Notes: generated by a model not told the origin, from the letters alone. A stretch of DNA of 64,000 nucleotides from Streptococcus pneumoniae (GCF_001457635.1 NZ_LN831051.1:1178001-1242000); one strand, 5' to 3'; counted from the stretch's first letter, positions 37,112 through 50,083 are shown. Numbers and translations: made by a program.

Positions 37112-37594
37112 ATGGCAGAAAAAACATATCCTATGACCCTTGAGGAAAAGGAGAAACTTGAAAAAGAATTAGAAGAATTGAAATTGGTTCGTCGACCAGA
37201 AGTGGTAGAACGCATTAAGATTGCCCGTTCATACGGTGATCTTTCAGAAAACAGTGAGTACGAAGCAGCTAAGGATGAACAAGCCTTTGTCGAAGGACAA
37301 ATCTCTAGCTTAGAAACAAAAATCCGCTATGCTGAAATCGTCAATAGCGACGCAGTTGCCCAGGACGAAGTAGCGATTGGTAAAACAGTCACCATCCAAG
37401 AAATTGGTGAGGACGAAGAAGAAGTTTATATTATCGTAGGTTCAGCTGGTGCGGATGCCTTTGCAGGTAAGGTTTCAAATGAAAGCCCAATTGGGCAGGC
37501 CTTGATTGGCAAGAAAACAGGTGATACAGCAACCATTGAAACGCCTGTTGGTAGCTATGATGTAAAAATCTTGAAGGTTGAAAAAACAGCCTAA
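37112..37594 (+). CDS. greA: Transcription elongation factor GreA
   Basis: A 160-residue factor that stimulates cleavage of backtracked RNA by RNA polymerase. The N-terminal coiled coil (about residues 8-75, with [13 protein letters not shown] and the acidic tip [11 protein letters not shown]) enters the polymerase channel; the C-terminal FKBP-like domain includes [15 protein letters not shown] chose the ATG at 37112; the TTG nine bases upstream would add three residues. It ends in a hairpin next to a large BOX. Confidence 0.95.
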
Positions 37595-37599
37595 AAACA

Positions 37600-37645
37600 G
37601 AAAAAGGAGTGGGGAGGCGATGTGCTTCACTCACTCCTTTTTCCA
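37600..37645 (+). terminator. Terminator after greA
   Basis: GAAAAAGGAGTG pairs with CACTCCTTTTTC around a 20-base loop. The BOX element begins six bases after the stem. Confidence 0.75.
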
Positions 37646-37651
37646 TTTTGC

Positions 37652-37983
37652 TACTCTTCGAAAATCTCTTCAAACCACGTCAGCGTCGCCTTGCCGTATG
37701 TATGGTTACTGACTTTGTCAGTTTCATCTACAACCTCAAAACCATGTTTTGAGCTGACTTCGTCAGTTTCATCTACAACCTCAAAACCATGTTTTGAGCT
37801 GACTTCGTCAGTTTCATCTACAACCTCAAAACCATGTTTTGAGCTGACTTCGTCAGTTTCATCTACAACCTCAAAACCATGTTTTGAGCTGACTTCGTCA
37901 GTTCTATCTACAACCTCAAAACAGTGTTTTGAGCAACCTGCGGCTAGTTTCCTAGTTTGCTCTTTGATTTTCATTGAGTATTA
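37652..37983 (+). repeat. BOX element of type A-(B)5-C
   Basis: boxA starts TACTCTTCGAAAATCTCTTC and includes ACGTCAGCGTCGCCTTGCCGT, the BOX-PCR target. Five boxB copies follow at exactly 45-bp spacing (the string ACCTCAAAAC recurs at about 37733, 37778, 37823, 37868 and 37913), then boxC ending CATTGAGTATT. At 332 bp it is by far the largest BOX here. Open frames across it on both strands arise from the 45-bp period and are not considered genes. Confidence 0.93.
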
Positions 37984-37987
37984 GATG

Positions 37988-38092
37988 TATAGTGCATTGA
38001 AGTTAAAATAGTACACTTTGATTTCTAAGACATTGTTAGAAATTAGATTAAATTCCTTAATCGATTTGCGCATGTTTTATTTCATTTCATTA
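37988..38092. repeat. RUP element (degenerate) between the BOX and a GNAT gene
   Basis: TATAGTGCATTGAAGTTAAA opens it and TTCTAAGACATTGTTAGAAAT is the central inverted repeat; it ends in TTTATTTCATTTCATTA. About 105 bp, close to the 107-bp RUP length. It reaches the presumed start of the next gene. Confidence 0.8.
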
Positions 38093-38094
38093 GA

Positions 38095-38493
38095 TTGGAA
38101 AATAAGGAATCACATAAATCGCAAGAAATAGGGAATCTGATTCGTGTTTATAACCGTTCAAAAAGAGAAGAGGCTGAAAGTGAGCCACTTAATCTTTATG
38201 TCGAAGATGAAAAGGGCAATCTCCTGGCAGGTTTGATAGCAGAGACTTTTGGAAATTGGCTAGAAATCGAGTATTTGTTTGTAAAAGAGGAACTGCGAGG
38301 GCAAGGAATCGGTTCAAAACTATTGCAACAGGCAGAAAGTGAAGCTAAGAATCGAAATTGTTGTTTTGCCTTTGTCAATACTTACCAGTTCCAGGCACCG
38401 GACTTTTATCAGAAACATGGCTACAAGGAAGTTTTTTCTTTGCAAGACTATCTCTACATTAGGCAAAGATATTATTACCAAAAGAATCTGTAA
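38095..38493 (+). CDS. GNAT family N-acetyltransferase with uncertain start
   Basis: A 132-residue acetyltransferase fold: the acetyl-CoA loop is LRGQGIGSKLLQQAESEAKN and the C-terminal FYQKHGYKEVFSL lobe is standard. The only available start is TTG at 38095, directly at the edge of a RUP and without a recognisable ribosome binding site. The domain seems nearly complete, so either a weak TTG is used or the RUP removed the original 5' end. Expression is doubtful. Confidence 0.65.
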   Translation: MENKESHKSQEIGNLIRVYNRSKREEAESEPLNLYVEDEKGNLLAGLIAETFGNWLEIEYLFVKEELRGQGIGSKLLQQAESEAKNRNCCFAFVNTYQFQAPDFYQKHGYKEVFSLQDYLYIRQRYYYQKNL

Positions 38494-38588
38494 GGTGAGT
38501 ATGGAGGTATAATACAAAGAGAGGCTCGCACATAAGTATGGAGGTGGACTGATGTATATGAGTAACTATCGATAAATACCAGTTATAA

Positions 38589-38798
38589 CCTAGAAATTGT
38601 GTCTTTCTAGACGATATTGAGGACAATATAATCGTAGCCCCAAAATTAGGAATCAAGACTTATCAGGTTAAGAAAAGAAGTGATGTTGTTGATATTTTAA
38701 ACAATTTATTTAAACTAAAAACTCTCTATCTATTAATCCGAGATTCCCCTCTCGGATTTTGTGTTGCTTTCATTAAATTTACAGGTAAGACTTGCTAG
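38589..38798 (+). pseudogene. Remnant of a HAD-superfamily hydrolase C-terminus
   Basis: An open stretch without a start codon translates to CVFLDDIEDNIIVAPKLGIK and TYQVKKRSDVVDILNNLF. The DD-x-x-x-N motif followed by a -KLGIKTY strand is the C-terminal motif IV of HAD subfamily I hydrolases. Motifs I-III are absent, so this is a fragment. It lies between the GNAT gene and the IS30 element, an apparent scar of past rearrangement. A hairpin CCGAGA/TCTCGG lies inside its 3' part. Confidence 0.5.
38730..38762 (+). terminator. Hairpin CCGAGA-TCTCGG with T-run
   Basis: AATCCGAGATTCCCCTCTCGGATTTTG has a compact 8-9 bp stem and TTTT tail, a plausible old terminator of the lost HAD gene. Confidence 0.65.
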
Positions 38799-38937
38799 CT
38801 TCAGTAAATATACACAAGTTTTTCAGAATAGAGTGAAATCCAAAAGAAAATGGAAATAATGAAAGCTCTTGTAGGCATAAGAAAACACCTCTGTGTTATA
38901 CTTGTTGTTCAACCACAAACACAAGAAAGGCACAGAA

Positions 38938-39945
38938 ATGCAAGACAATTATACTACAAAAGGTAAACATTTGACAATCGATAGCCGTCGCTTAATCGAA
39001 AGATGGAAAAAAGAAGGAAAATCAAATAGAGAAGTTGCCTCTCTACTTGGAAAAGCTCCTCAAACTATCCACACTGAAATCAAGCGTGGGACAGTCCGAC
39101 AATGTCTTGGAAAAGGGCGCTTCAAAGAGGTTTATTCTGCCGACTACGCTCAACAGTCTTATGAAAACAATCGCAAGCGCTCGGTCAAGAAATCAAGCTT
39201 GACCAAGGAACTAAAGGAAAAGATTCTCCACTATCATAACCAAAAATTTTCGCCTGAAATGATGGTGATGGCTAAAGGGGTTAACGTGGGAATTTCAACC
39301 ATTTACTATTGGATTCATCATGGAAAATTGGGGTTAAGCAAGCAGGATTTGCCTTACCCTAGAAAAGGAAAAGCGCTTAAGAAACAGGCCAGCACCAACT
39401 TTAAACCTGCTGGTCAATCCATCGCACAGCGGCCTGAAGCTATCAATCTTCGCTTGGAGAATGGGCATTATGAGATTGATACGGTTCTACTTACGAGAGC
39501 GAAAAACTACTGCTTGCTTGTCTTGACGGATCGAAAGAGTAGACATCAGATCATCCGATTGATTCCAAATAAAAGTGCTGAGGTGGTCAATCAGGCTCTA
39601 AAACTCATCTTAAAACAACACAAGATTCTTTCCATCACGGCAGATAATGGAACGGAATTCAATCGCTTGTCTGATGTATTTTCTGAGGAGCACATTTATT
39701 ATGCGCACCCCTATGCCTCTTGGGAAAGGGGAACTAATGAGAATCACAACAGGTTCATTCGTAGATGGTTACCTAAGGGAACCAAGAAAATGACTCCCAA
39801 AGAAGTCGCATTCATCGAAAAGTGGATTAACAACTATCCTAAAAAATGCTTGGACTACAAGTCACCCAGAGAAGACTTCTGGATGGCTAACTTGAACTTG
39901 AAATTTAGCAAAATGGAAATAATTTTTATTAAACGCTTCCAATAG
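38938..39945 (+). mobile_element. IS30-family transposase gene, apparently intact
   Basis: A 335-residue DDE transposase. The N-terminal helix-turn-helix (WKKEGKSNREVASLLGK) resembles the IS30 family; catalytic residues lie in YEIDTVLL, TADNGTEF and NENHNRFIRRWLPKG. The ATG at 38938 follows AAGAAAGG. No frameshift or stop interrupts it. I do not find a convincing inverted-repeat pair by eye. The stop codon lies only 10 bases before the -35 box of the atp operon, so the right end of the element has been lost, or overlaps the promoter. A 14-bp direct repeat AAAATGGAAATAAT occurs at 38847 and 39910. Confidence 0.87.
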
Positions 39946-39955
39946 CGGTTAAAAG

Positions 39956-39984
39956 TTGACAAATTTAAATTTTAGGACTACACT
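39956..39984 (+). promoter_or_regulatory. Promoter of the FoF1 ATPase operon
   Basis: TTGACA (39956-39961), a 17-nt spacer and TACACT (39979-39984), 36 bases before the atpE start codon, with AAAGGAGAA as the ribosome binding site. Confidence 0.8.
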
Positions 39985-40019
39985 AAGTAAGTAAATTTTA
40001 TTTTAAAGGAGAATTTGTT

Positions 40020-40220
40020 ATGAATTTAACATTTTTAGGCTTATGTATTGCCTGTATGGGCGTATCTGTCGGTGAAGGTTTATTGATGAATGGACTGTTT
40101 AAATCAGTAGCACGCCAACCAGATATGCTTTCTGAGTTTCGTAGTTTGATGTTTTTAGGTGTTGCCTTTATTGAAGGAACTTTCTTTGTAACTCTTGTCT
40201 TCTCATTTATTATCAAATAA
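40020..40220 (+). CDS. atpE: ATP synthase Fo subunit c
   Basis: A 66-residue hairpin membrane protein that forms the proton-turning ring. Two helices flank the polar loop ARQPDM; the proton-binding acid is Glu52 in VAFIEGTFF. Residues changed in optochin-resistant pneumococci, such as Gly20, Met23 and Ala49, carry the sensitive-type amino acids here. It is the first gene of the operon; streptococci use the ATPase mainly to pump protons out and keep the cytoplasm neutral. Pneumococcal papers sometimes call this gene atpC. Confidence 0.95.
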
Positions 40221-40254
40221 ATACATGGAACGAGAAGAAAAGGGAGGATTTTAG

Positions 40255-40971
40255 ATGGAAGAAAGTATTAATCCAATCATCTCTATTGGTCCTGTTATCT
40301 TCAATCTGACTATGTTAGCCATGACTTTGTTGATTGTGGGAGTTATTTTTGTCTTTATTTATTGGGCAAGCCGCAATATGACCTTGAAACCCAAAGGAAA
40401 GCAAAATGTACTTGAGTATGTCTATGACTTTGTTATTGGATTTACAGAACCTAACATTGGTTCGCGCTACATGAAAGATTACTCACTCTTTTTCCTTTGT
40501 TTATTCCTTTTCATGGTGATTGCCAATAACCTTGGCTTAATGACAAAGCTTCAAACGATCGATGGGACTAACTGGTGGAGTTCGCCAACCGCTAATTTAC
40601 AGTATGACTTAACCTTATCTTTTCTTGTCATTTTGTTGACACATATAGAAAGCGTTCGTCGTCGTGGATTTAAAAAAAGTATAAAATCTTTTATGAGTCC
40701 TGTTTTTGTCATACCGATGAATATCTTGGAAGAATTTACAAACTTCTTATCTTTGGCTTTGCGGATTTTTGGGAATATCTTTGCAGGAGAGGTCATGACG
40801 AGTTTGTTACTTCTTCTTTCCCACCAAGCTATTTATTGGTATCCAGTAGCCTTTGGAGCTAATTTGGCTTGGACTGCATTTTCTGTCTTTATTTCCTGCA
40901 TCCAAGCTTATGTTTTTACTCTTTTGACATCTGTGTATTTAGGGAATAAGATTAATATTGAAGAGGAATAG
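40255..40971 (+). CDS. atpB: ATP synthase Fo subunit a
   Basis: A 238-residue membrane protein with five to six helices, forming the proton half-channels against the c-ring. The essential Arg is in the helix [16 protein letters not shown] (about residue 170), and [16 protein letters not shown] is a Firmicute subunit-a signature. AGGGAGG lies upstream. Follows atpE in the standard streptococcal order c-a-b-delta-alpha-gamma-beta-epsilon. Confidence 0.95.
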
Positions 40972-40984
40972 AAAGGAGTAACTG

Positions 40985-41478
40985 ATGCACGTAACAGTAG
41001 GTGAATTAATTGGTAATTTTATTTTAATCACTGGCTCTTTTATTCTTTTGCTAGTCTTGATTAAAAAATTTGCATGGTCTAATATTACAGGCATTTTCGA
41101 AGAAAGAGCTGAAAAAATTGCTTCAGATATTGACAGAGCTGAAGAAGCCCGTCAAAAAGCAGAAGTATTGGCTCAAAAACGCGAAGATGAATTGGCTGGT
41201 AGCCGTAAAGAAGCTAAGACAATCATTGAAAATGCAAAGGAAACAGCTGAGCAAAGTAAGGCTAATATCTTAGCAGATGCTAAACTAGAAGCAGGACACT
41301 TAAAAGAAAAAGCCAATCAAGAAATTGCTCAAAATAAAGTAGAAGCTTTACAGAGTGTTAAGGGTGAGGTCGCAGATTTGACCATCAGCTTAGCTGGTAA
41401 AATCATCTCACAAAACCTTGACAGTCATGCCCATAAAGCACTCATTGATCAGTATATCGATCAGCTAGGAGAAGCTTA

Positions 41479-41479
<1 letters not shown>
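40985..41479 (+). CDS. atpF: ATP synthase Fo subunit b
   Basis: A 164-residue stator protein: one N-terminal membrane helix (about residues 9-28) and a long charged coiled coil rich in Ala/Lys/Glu ([17 protein letters not shown]). The peripheral stalk holds alpha-beta against rotation. Its TAA overlaps the ATG of atpH by one base (TAATG). Confidence 0.94.
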
Positions 41480-43535
<2,056 letters not shown>

Positions 43536-43550
43536 GAATAGAGGTGTCAG

Positions 43551-44429
43551 ATGGCAGTATCTCTAAATGATATTAAAACAAAAATCGCCTCAACAAAAAA
43601 TACGAGTCAAATCACTAATGCCATGCAAATGGTATCGGCTGCTAAGCTAGGTCGTTCTGAAGAAGCTGCTCGCAACTTCCAAGTTTACGCTCAGAAAGTG
43701 CGTAAACTTTTGACAGATATCCTTCATGGTAATGGAGCTGGTGCTTCAACTAATCCGATGTTGATTAGCCGTTCTGTGAAGAAGACAGGCTATATCGTTA
43801 TCACTTCAGACCGCGGTTTGGTTGGAGGTTATAATTCCTCTATTTTGAAAGCTGTTATGGAGTTGAAAGAAGAATACCACCCAGACGGTAAAGGTTTTGA
43901 AATGATCTGTATCGGTGGGATGGGAGCTGATTTCTTTAAGGCTCGCGGTATTCAACCACTTTATGAATTACGTGGCTTGGCAGACCAACCTAGCTTTGAT
44001 CAAGTTCGTAAGATTATTTCAAAAACTGTTGAAATGTACCAAAATGAACTCTTTGATGAGCTTTATGTTTGCTACAACCACCATGTCAATACGCTAACCA
44101 GTCAAATGCGTGTGGAACAAATGCTTCCGATTGTTGACTTGGATCCAAATGAAGCGGATGAAGAGTACAGCTTGACTTTTGAATTGGAAACCAGCCGAGA
44201 AGAAATTCTGGAGCAGTTGTTGCCTAAGTTTGCAGAAAGTATGATTTACGGTGCCATTATCGATGCCAAGACAGCTGAGAATGCTGCGGGTATGACAGCC
44301 ATGCAAACAGCGACAGATAATGCTAAGAAAGTCATCAATGATTTGACAATTCAGTATAACCGTGCCAGACAGGCGGCGATTACACAAGAAATTACAGAAA
44401 TCGTAGCAGGTGCTAGTGCCTTAGAATAG
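43551..44429 (+). CDS. atpG: ATP synthase F1 subunit gamma
   Basis: A 292-residue central shaft. N- and C-terminal helices form the rotor coiled coil ([20 protein letters not shown] at the start; [17 protein letters not shown] at the end), and the Rossmann-like middle carries [13 protein letters not shown]. An 85-base spacer separates it from atpD, with an AGGAGAAGG site at its end. Confidence 0.95.
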   Translation: MAVSLNDIKTKIASTKNTSQITNAMQMVSAAKLGRSEEAARNFQVYAQKVRKLLTDILHGNGAGASTNPMLISRSVKKTGYIVITSDRGLVGGYNSSILKAVMELKEEYHPDGKGFEMICIGGMGADFFKARGIQPLYELRGLADQPSFDQVRKIISKTVEMYQNELFDELYVCYNHHVNTLTSQMRVEQMLPIVDLDPNEADEEYSLTFELETSREEILEQLLPKFAESMIYGAIIDAKTAENAAGMTAMQTATDNAKKVINDLTIQYNRARQAAITQEITEIVAGASALE

Positions 44430-44505
44430 GCTCTAGTCCAGCTCGTATGAAAATGAACTTAGGACCTAGTTGAGCTAGGAACCGACAGTATCTTATATAG
44501 AATAG

Positions 44506-45921
<1,416 letters not shown>

Positions 45922-45931
45922 GAGGTGACCT

Positions 45932-46351
45932 ATGGCTCAGTTAACTGTCCAGATCGTGACACCAGATGGTCTCGTCTATGATCACCATGCCAGCTATGTA
46001 TCGGTTCGAACTCTGGATGGTGAGATGGGGATCTTGCCACGACATGAAAATATGATTGCGGTTTTAGCAGTTGATGAAGTAAAGGTAAAATGTATCGATG
46101 ATAAAGATCACGTGAACTGGATTGCAGTAAACGGTGGCGTTATTGAAATTGCCAATGATATGATCACAATCGTCGCTGACTCTGCAGAACGTGCTCGTGA
46201 TATCGATATCAGTCGTGCAGAACGTGCCAAACTTCGTGCAGAACGTGCAATTGAAGAAGCACAAGACAAACATTTGATTGACCAAGAACGTCGTGCTAAG
46301 ATTGCTTTGCAACGTGCCATTAACCGTATTAATGTCGGAAATAGACTATAA
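45932..46351 (+). CDS. atpC: ATP synthase F1 subunit epsilon
   Basis: A 139-residue subunit with an N-terminal beta-sandwich ([27 protein letters not shown]) and a C-terminal helical hairpin ([15 protein letters not shown]) that can inhibit ATP hydrolysis. Last gene of the operon, closed by a bidirectional terminator. Confidence 0.95.
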   Translation: MAQLTVQIVTPDGLVYDHHASYVSVRTLDGEMGILPRHENMIAVLAVDEVKVKCIDDKDHVNWIAVNGGVIEIANDMITIVADSAERARDIDISRAERAKLRAERAIEEAQDKHLIDQERRAKIALQRAINRINVGNRL

Positions 46352-46352
46352 G

Positions 46353-46387
46353 AAAAAATGAACTTGAAAATACCAAGTTCATTTTTT
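46353..46387. terminator. Bidirectional terminator between atpC and the lactonase gene
   Basis: AAAAAATGAACTTG pairs with CAAGTTCATTTTTT around AAAATAC. Serves the convergent genes on both sides. Confidence 0.88.
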
Positions 46388-46395
46388 ATGGTGTT

Positions 46396-47409
46396 TTAAG
46401 GAGCAAAACGGATGCAGACTGCTTCGGGAACATGGAAGTCGTTGGAGAGTTCTGCTAGACGACCATTGTCACAATTACGTTTAAAGACAGTTGCATTGTC
46501 AGAGTCTTGATGGACAACAATGAGAAATTTTTGGTCGGGTGTCAAATCAAAATCACGTGGAGTCTGACCATGCGTTGGAACGATTTCTAATAACTCTAAG
46601 CTACCGTCCGCAAGGATGGTATATACTGCGATAGAATCATGGCCACGGTTAGAAGCGTAGAGGTATTTACCGTCTTTAGAGAGATGAATAGCAGCGGTTC
46701 CATTAAAGCCTTCGTAAGCTTCTGGTAAAGTTGAAATAACCTGCATACGTACAAATTCGCCAACGCCATCGTAGATTAAAACTTCGATAGTACTATTGAG
46801 TTCACAAATGAGATAAGCGATTTTATAGTGGTTATGGAAAATGATATGGCGTGAGCCTGCTCCTGGCTTGCTGTGATAGGTATAGAGCTTAGATAATTTT
46901 CCTTCTTGATCGAGGTCATAGGTGATGACTTGGTCAGTTCCCAAGTCGCAGGTCACTAGATAGTGGTCAGGTGTTAAATCTGTATAGTGAACATGGGGGG
47001 AAGCTTGATTTTCATGTGGACCTTGGCCACTGTGTTGATCCATATCACTAAGTAGAAGACTACCATCTTCCTGGCGTTTATAAACAAGGACTTGTCCCTT
47101 GTGATAGTTGGCTGCGTAAACCAAATCACGCTTTTCATCGACAGCAACATAACAGTGGGGAGCTCCTTCTTCAACAACATGATTTAACACAGTCCCGTCA
47201 GTTTGATAGGCTGCAATTCCCCCCTTATCGTCTTGGCTACCAACAGTGTATAAATGTTGGTGCTGGTCAAAGGCAAGGTAGGTTGGACTTGGCTCAGCTG
47301 CAAAAAGTTCTAGATTTGAAAGCTGACCAGTTTCTGTATCAAAGTCTGCCTTGTAAATCCCTTGAGAAGTACGACGTGTATAAGTTCCAAAATAAACAGT
47401 TTCTTTCAT
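46396..47409 (-). CDS. Lactonase, seven-bladed beta-propeller (6-phosphogluconolactonase family)
   Basis: A 337-residue protein of the YkgB/Pgl beta-propeller family. Repeated blades are seen as YLAFDQHQHLYTVG, CYVAVDEKRDLVYAANY, KDGKYLYASNRGHDSI and TPDQKFLIVVHQDS. Blade motifs NRGHDS and H-x-P-R-D-F are hallmarks. Members hydrolyse 6-phosphogluconolactone in the oxidative pentose phosphate pathway; activity here is by homology. Monocistronic, reading away from the AI-2E transporter gene. Confidence 0.83.
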   Translation of the reverse strand: MKETVYFGTYTRRTSQGIYKADFDTETGQLSNLELFAAEPSPTYLAFDQHQHLYTVGSQDDKGGIAAYQTDGTVLNHVVEEGAPHCYVAVDEKRDLVYAANYHKGQVLVYKRQEDGSLLLSDMDQHSGQGPHENQASPHVHYTDLTPDHYLVTCDLGTDQVITYDLDQEGKLSKLYTYHSKPGAGSRHIIFHNHYKIAYLICELNSTIEVLIYDGVGEFVRMQVISTLPEAYEGFNGTAAIHLSKDGKYLYASNRGHDSIAVYTILADGSLELLEIVPTHGQTPRDFDLTPDQKFLIVVHQDSDNATVFKRNCDNGRLAELSNDFHVPEAVCIRFAP

Positions 47410-47552
47410 TACTATACCTCTGTGTAAAGATAAGACTATTATATCACAAAAACAAGTAAATTAAAGATATCCAATTAGATGTAAGCACTTTAAAAAAGAG
47501 TTATTTTGTTTCAAAAATGGTATAATGAGAGGACAATAGAAAGGAAGTATTT

Positions 47553-48719
47553 ATGGAGCAAAAAGAGAAACATTTTAGCCTATCTTGGTTTTTCAAGTGG
47601 TTTTTAGATAACAAGGCAATTACGGTATTTTTAGTAACCTTATTATTGGGACTGAATCTTTTTATTTTAAGTAAGATTAGTTTTCTATTTTCACCTGTTT
47701 TAGACTTTTTAGCAGTTGTGATGTTGCCAGTCATTTTGTCTGGTTTGTTATATTATTTGTTGAATCCTATTGTTGATTGGATGGAGAAGCATAAGGTTAA
47801 TCGTGTTATAGCTATCACTATTGTCTTTGTTATCATCGCTCTCTTTATCATTTGGGGCTTGGCAGTCGCCATTCCAAATCTGCAACGTCAGGTTTTGACC
47901 TTTGCAAGAAACGTTCCTGTTTACTTAGAAGATATAGATAGGATTGTTAATGGATTGGTAGCCCAGCACCTGCCAGATGATTTCAGACCTCAATTAGAGC
48001 AAGTTTTGACCAATTTTTCTAGCCAGGCTACAGTTTTGGCAAGTAAGGTTTCATCTCAGGCAGTCAACTGGGTGAGTGCCTTTATTAGCGGAGCTTCTCA
48101 AGTGATTGTTGCCTTGATTATCGTTCCTTTCATGCTCTTTTATCTCTTGCGTGATGGGAAAGGCTTGCGTAACTATTTGACCCAATTCATTCCAAGAAAA
48201 TTGAAGGAACCTGTTGGACAAGTTCTATCAGATGTGAATCAACAGTTGTCCAACTATGTTCGAGGGCAAGTGACAGTGGCTATTATTGTAGCAGTAATGT
48301 TTATCATCTTCTTCAAGATTATTGGTCTACGCTATGCGGTTACGCTGGGGGTTACTGCTGGTATTTTAAATCTGGTCCCTTATCTTGGTAGCTTTCTAGC
48401 CATGCTTCCTGCCCTAGTATTGGGTTTGATTGCTGGTCCAGTCATGCTTTTGAAAGTAGTGATTGTCTTTATTGTAGAACAAACTATTGAAGGCCGTTTT
48501 GTCTCTCCATTGATTTTGGGAAGTCAATTAAACATCCATCCTATTAATGTTCTCTTTGTTTTGTTAACTTCAGGATCTATGTTTGGTATCTGGGGAGTTT
48601 TACTTGGTATTCCGGTTTATGCCTCTGCTAAGGTTGTCATTTCAGCCATTTTCGAATGGTATAAGGTAGTCAGTGGTCTATATGAATTAGAGGGTGAGGA
48701 AGTCAAGAGTGAACAATAG
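47553..48719 (+). CDS. AI-2E/PerM (YtvI) family membrane transporter
   Basis: A 388-residue integral membrane protein with about eight helices. The signature includes FMLFYLLRDGKGLRNYLTQF, the YVRGQVTVAIIVAVMF segment and NLVPYLGSFLAMLPA, which mark the family once named for autoinducer-2 export. Substrates vary (AI-2, Na+/H+ exchange) and cannot be read from sequence. AAAGGAAG precedes the ATG; TATAAT lies near 47520. The TPR gene overlaps its 3' end. Confidence 0.87.
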   Translation: MEQKEKHFSLSWFFKWFLDNKAITVFLVTLLLGLNLFILSKISFLFSPVLDFLAVVMLPVILSGLLYYLLNPIVDWMEKHKVNRVIAITIVFVIIALFIIWGLAVAIPNLQRQVLTFARNVPVYLEDIDRIVNGLVAQHLPDDFRPQLEQVLTNFSSQATVLASKVSSQAVNWVSAFISGASQVIVALIIVPFMLFYLLRDGKGLRNYLTQFIPRKLKEPVGQVLSDVNQQLSNYVRGQVTVAIIVAVMFIIFFKIIGLRYAVTLGVTAGILNLVPYLGSFLAMLPALVLGLIAGPVMLLKVVIVFIVEQTIEGRFVSPLILGSQLNIHPINVLFVLLTSGSMFGIWGVLLGIPVYASAKVVISAIFEWYKVVSGLYELEGEEVKSEQ

Positions 48720-49938
48720 TCAACAGATGTTACAGGCTTTGGAGGAGCAAGATTTAACTAAGGCTGAGCATTATTTCGCCAAAGCTTTAGAAAATGATTC
48801 AAGTGATCTTCTGTATGAGTTGGCAACTTATCTTGAAGGGATTGGTTTCTATCCTCAGGCCAAGGAAATTTACCTGAAAATTGTAGAGGATTTTCCAGAG
48901 GTTCATCTTAATCTAGCTGCAATTGCTAGCGAGGATGGTCAAATAGAAGAAGCCTTTACCTATCTTGAGGAAATCCAAGCTGACAGTGACTGGTATGTCT
49001 CGTCTTTGGCTCTGAAGGCAGACCTTTACCAGCTGGAAGGTTTGACAGATGTGGCACGTGAGAAATTATTGGAGGCCTTGACCTACTCAGAGGATTCTCT
49101 CTTGATATTGGGTTTGGCAGAGTTGGATAGTGAGTTGGAAAATTACCAAGCGGCTATTCAAGCCTATGCCCAGTTAGATAATCGCTCGATTTATGAGCAA
49201 ACGGGCATTTCCACCTATCAACGAATTGGCTTTGCCTATGCTCAGTTAGGGAAATTTGAAACGGCTACTGAGTTTTTAGAAAAAGCCCTGGAGTTAGAAT
49301 ACGATGACTTAACAGCTTTTGAGTTGGCCAGTCTTTATTTTGATCAAGAAGAATATCAAAAAGCCACCCTCTACTTTAAGCAGCTTGATACCATTTCTCC
49401 TGACTTTGAAGGCTATGAGTATGGGTACAGTCAGGCTTTACATAAGGAACATCAAGTTCAAGAAGCCCTGCGTATCGCTAAGCAAGGATTAGAGAAAAAT
49501 CCCTTTGAAACTCGCCTCTTGCTAGCTGCTTCACAATTTTCTTATGAATTGCATGATGCTAGTGGTGCAGAAAATTATCTCCTTACTGCAAAAGAAGACG
49601 CTGAGGATACAGAAGAAATCTTGCTTCGTTTAGCCACTATTTATCTGGAGCAGGAGCGTTATGAGGATATTCTAGACTTGCAGAGTGAGGAGCCAGAAAA
49701 TCTTTTGACCAAGTGGATGATTGCTCGTTCTTATCAAGAAATGGACGATTTGGATACTGCTTATGAGCATTATCAAGAGTTGACAGGAGATTTGAAGGAC
49801 AATCCAGAATTTCTGGAACACTATATCTATCTCTTGCGTGAATTGGGACATTTTGAAGAAGCAAAAGTCCATGCTCACACTTACTTAAAACTGGTTCCAG
49901 ATGATGTGCAAATGCAAGAACTGTTTGAGAGATTGTAA
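48709..49938 (+). CDS. Tetratricopeptide-repeat protein
   Basis: A 409-residue protein composed almost entirely of TPR/helical hairpins, for example YQRIGFAYAQLGKFETATEFL and LASLYFDQEEYQKATLYF, predicting a curved scaffold for protein contacts. No membrane segment or signal. I prefer the GTG at 48709 behind GAGGAAG, which overlaps the transporter stop by 11 bases, over the GTG at 48694. Function unknown; streptococcal homologues follow the same transporter gene. Confidence 0.83.
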   Translation: MNNSQQMLQALEEQDLTKAEHYFAKALENDSSDLLYELATYLEGIGFYPQAKEIYLKIVEDFPEVHLNLAAIASEDGQIEEAFTYLEEIQADSDWYVSSLALKADLYQLEGLTDVAREKLLEALTYSEDSLLILGLAELDSELENYQAAIQAYAQLDNRSIYEQTGISTYQRIGFAYAQLGKFETATEFLEKALELEYDDLTAFELASLYFDQEEYQKATLYFKQLDTISPDFEGYEYGYSQALHKEHQVQEALRIAKQGLEKNPFETRLLLAASQFSYELHDASGAENYLLTAKEDAEDTEEILLRLATIYLEQERYEDILDLQSEEPENLLTKWMIARSYQEMDDLDTAYEHYQELTGDLKDNPEFLEHYIYLLRELGHFEEAKVHAHTYLKLVPDDVQMQELFERL

Positions 49939-49956
49939 GAATGTTTAAACATATAG

Positions 49957-49994
49957 AACTGTAGTTTATCTCTTTTGATAGCTACGGTTTTTAT
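49957..49994 (+). terminator. Terminator after the TPR gene
   Basis: AACTGTAG-TTATC pairs imperfectly with GATA-GCTACGGTT and is followed by TTTTATTT. Confidence 0.65.
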
Positions 49995-50083
49995 TTGTAT
50001 ATGGTAGAATCTTTTTACAAAAATACTTGGTAATCTTGTTTATTCATGCTATAATAGGAACAATTACTTTTAGGAGGTGCAGT

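Noticed and set aside
37652..37983. Possible CRISPR array
   Set aside because: The 45-bp units are tandem with no unique spacers and match BOX modules; no cas genes are present.
37622..37984. Open frame with a 15-residue repeat (SSTTSKPCFELTSSV) across the BOX, and its mirror on the minus strand
   Set aside because: The 45-bp boxB period is a multiple of three, so any stop-free unit gives a repeated ORF on each strand. No ribosome site.
47553..48719. Quorum-sensing AI-2 exporter
   Set aside because: Family name only; the family has varied substrates and no luxS or lsr genes are in the window.
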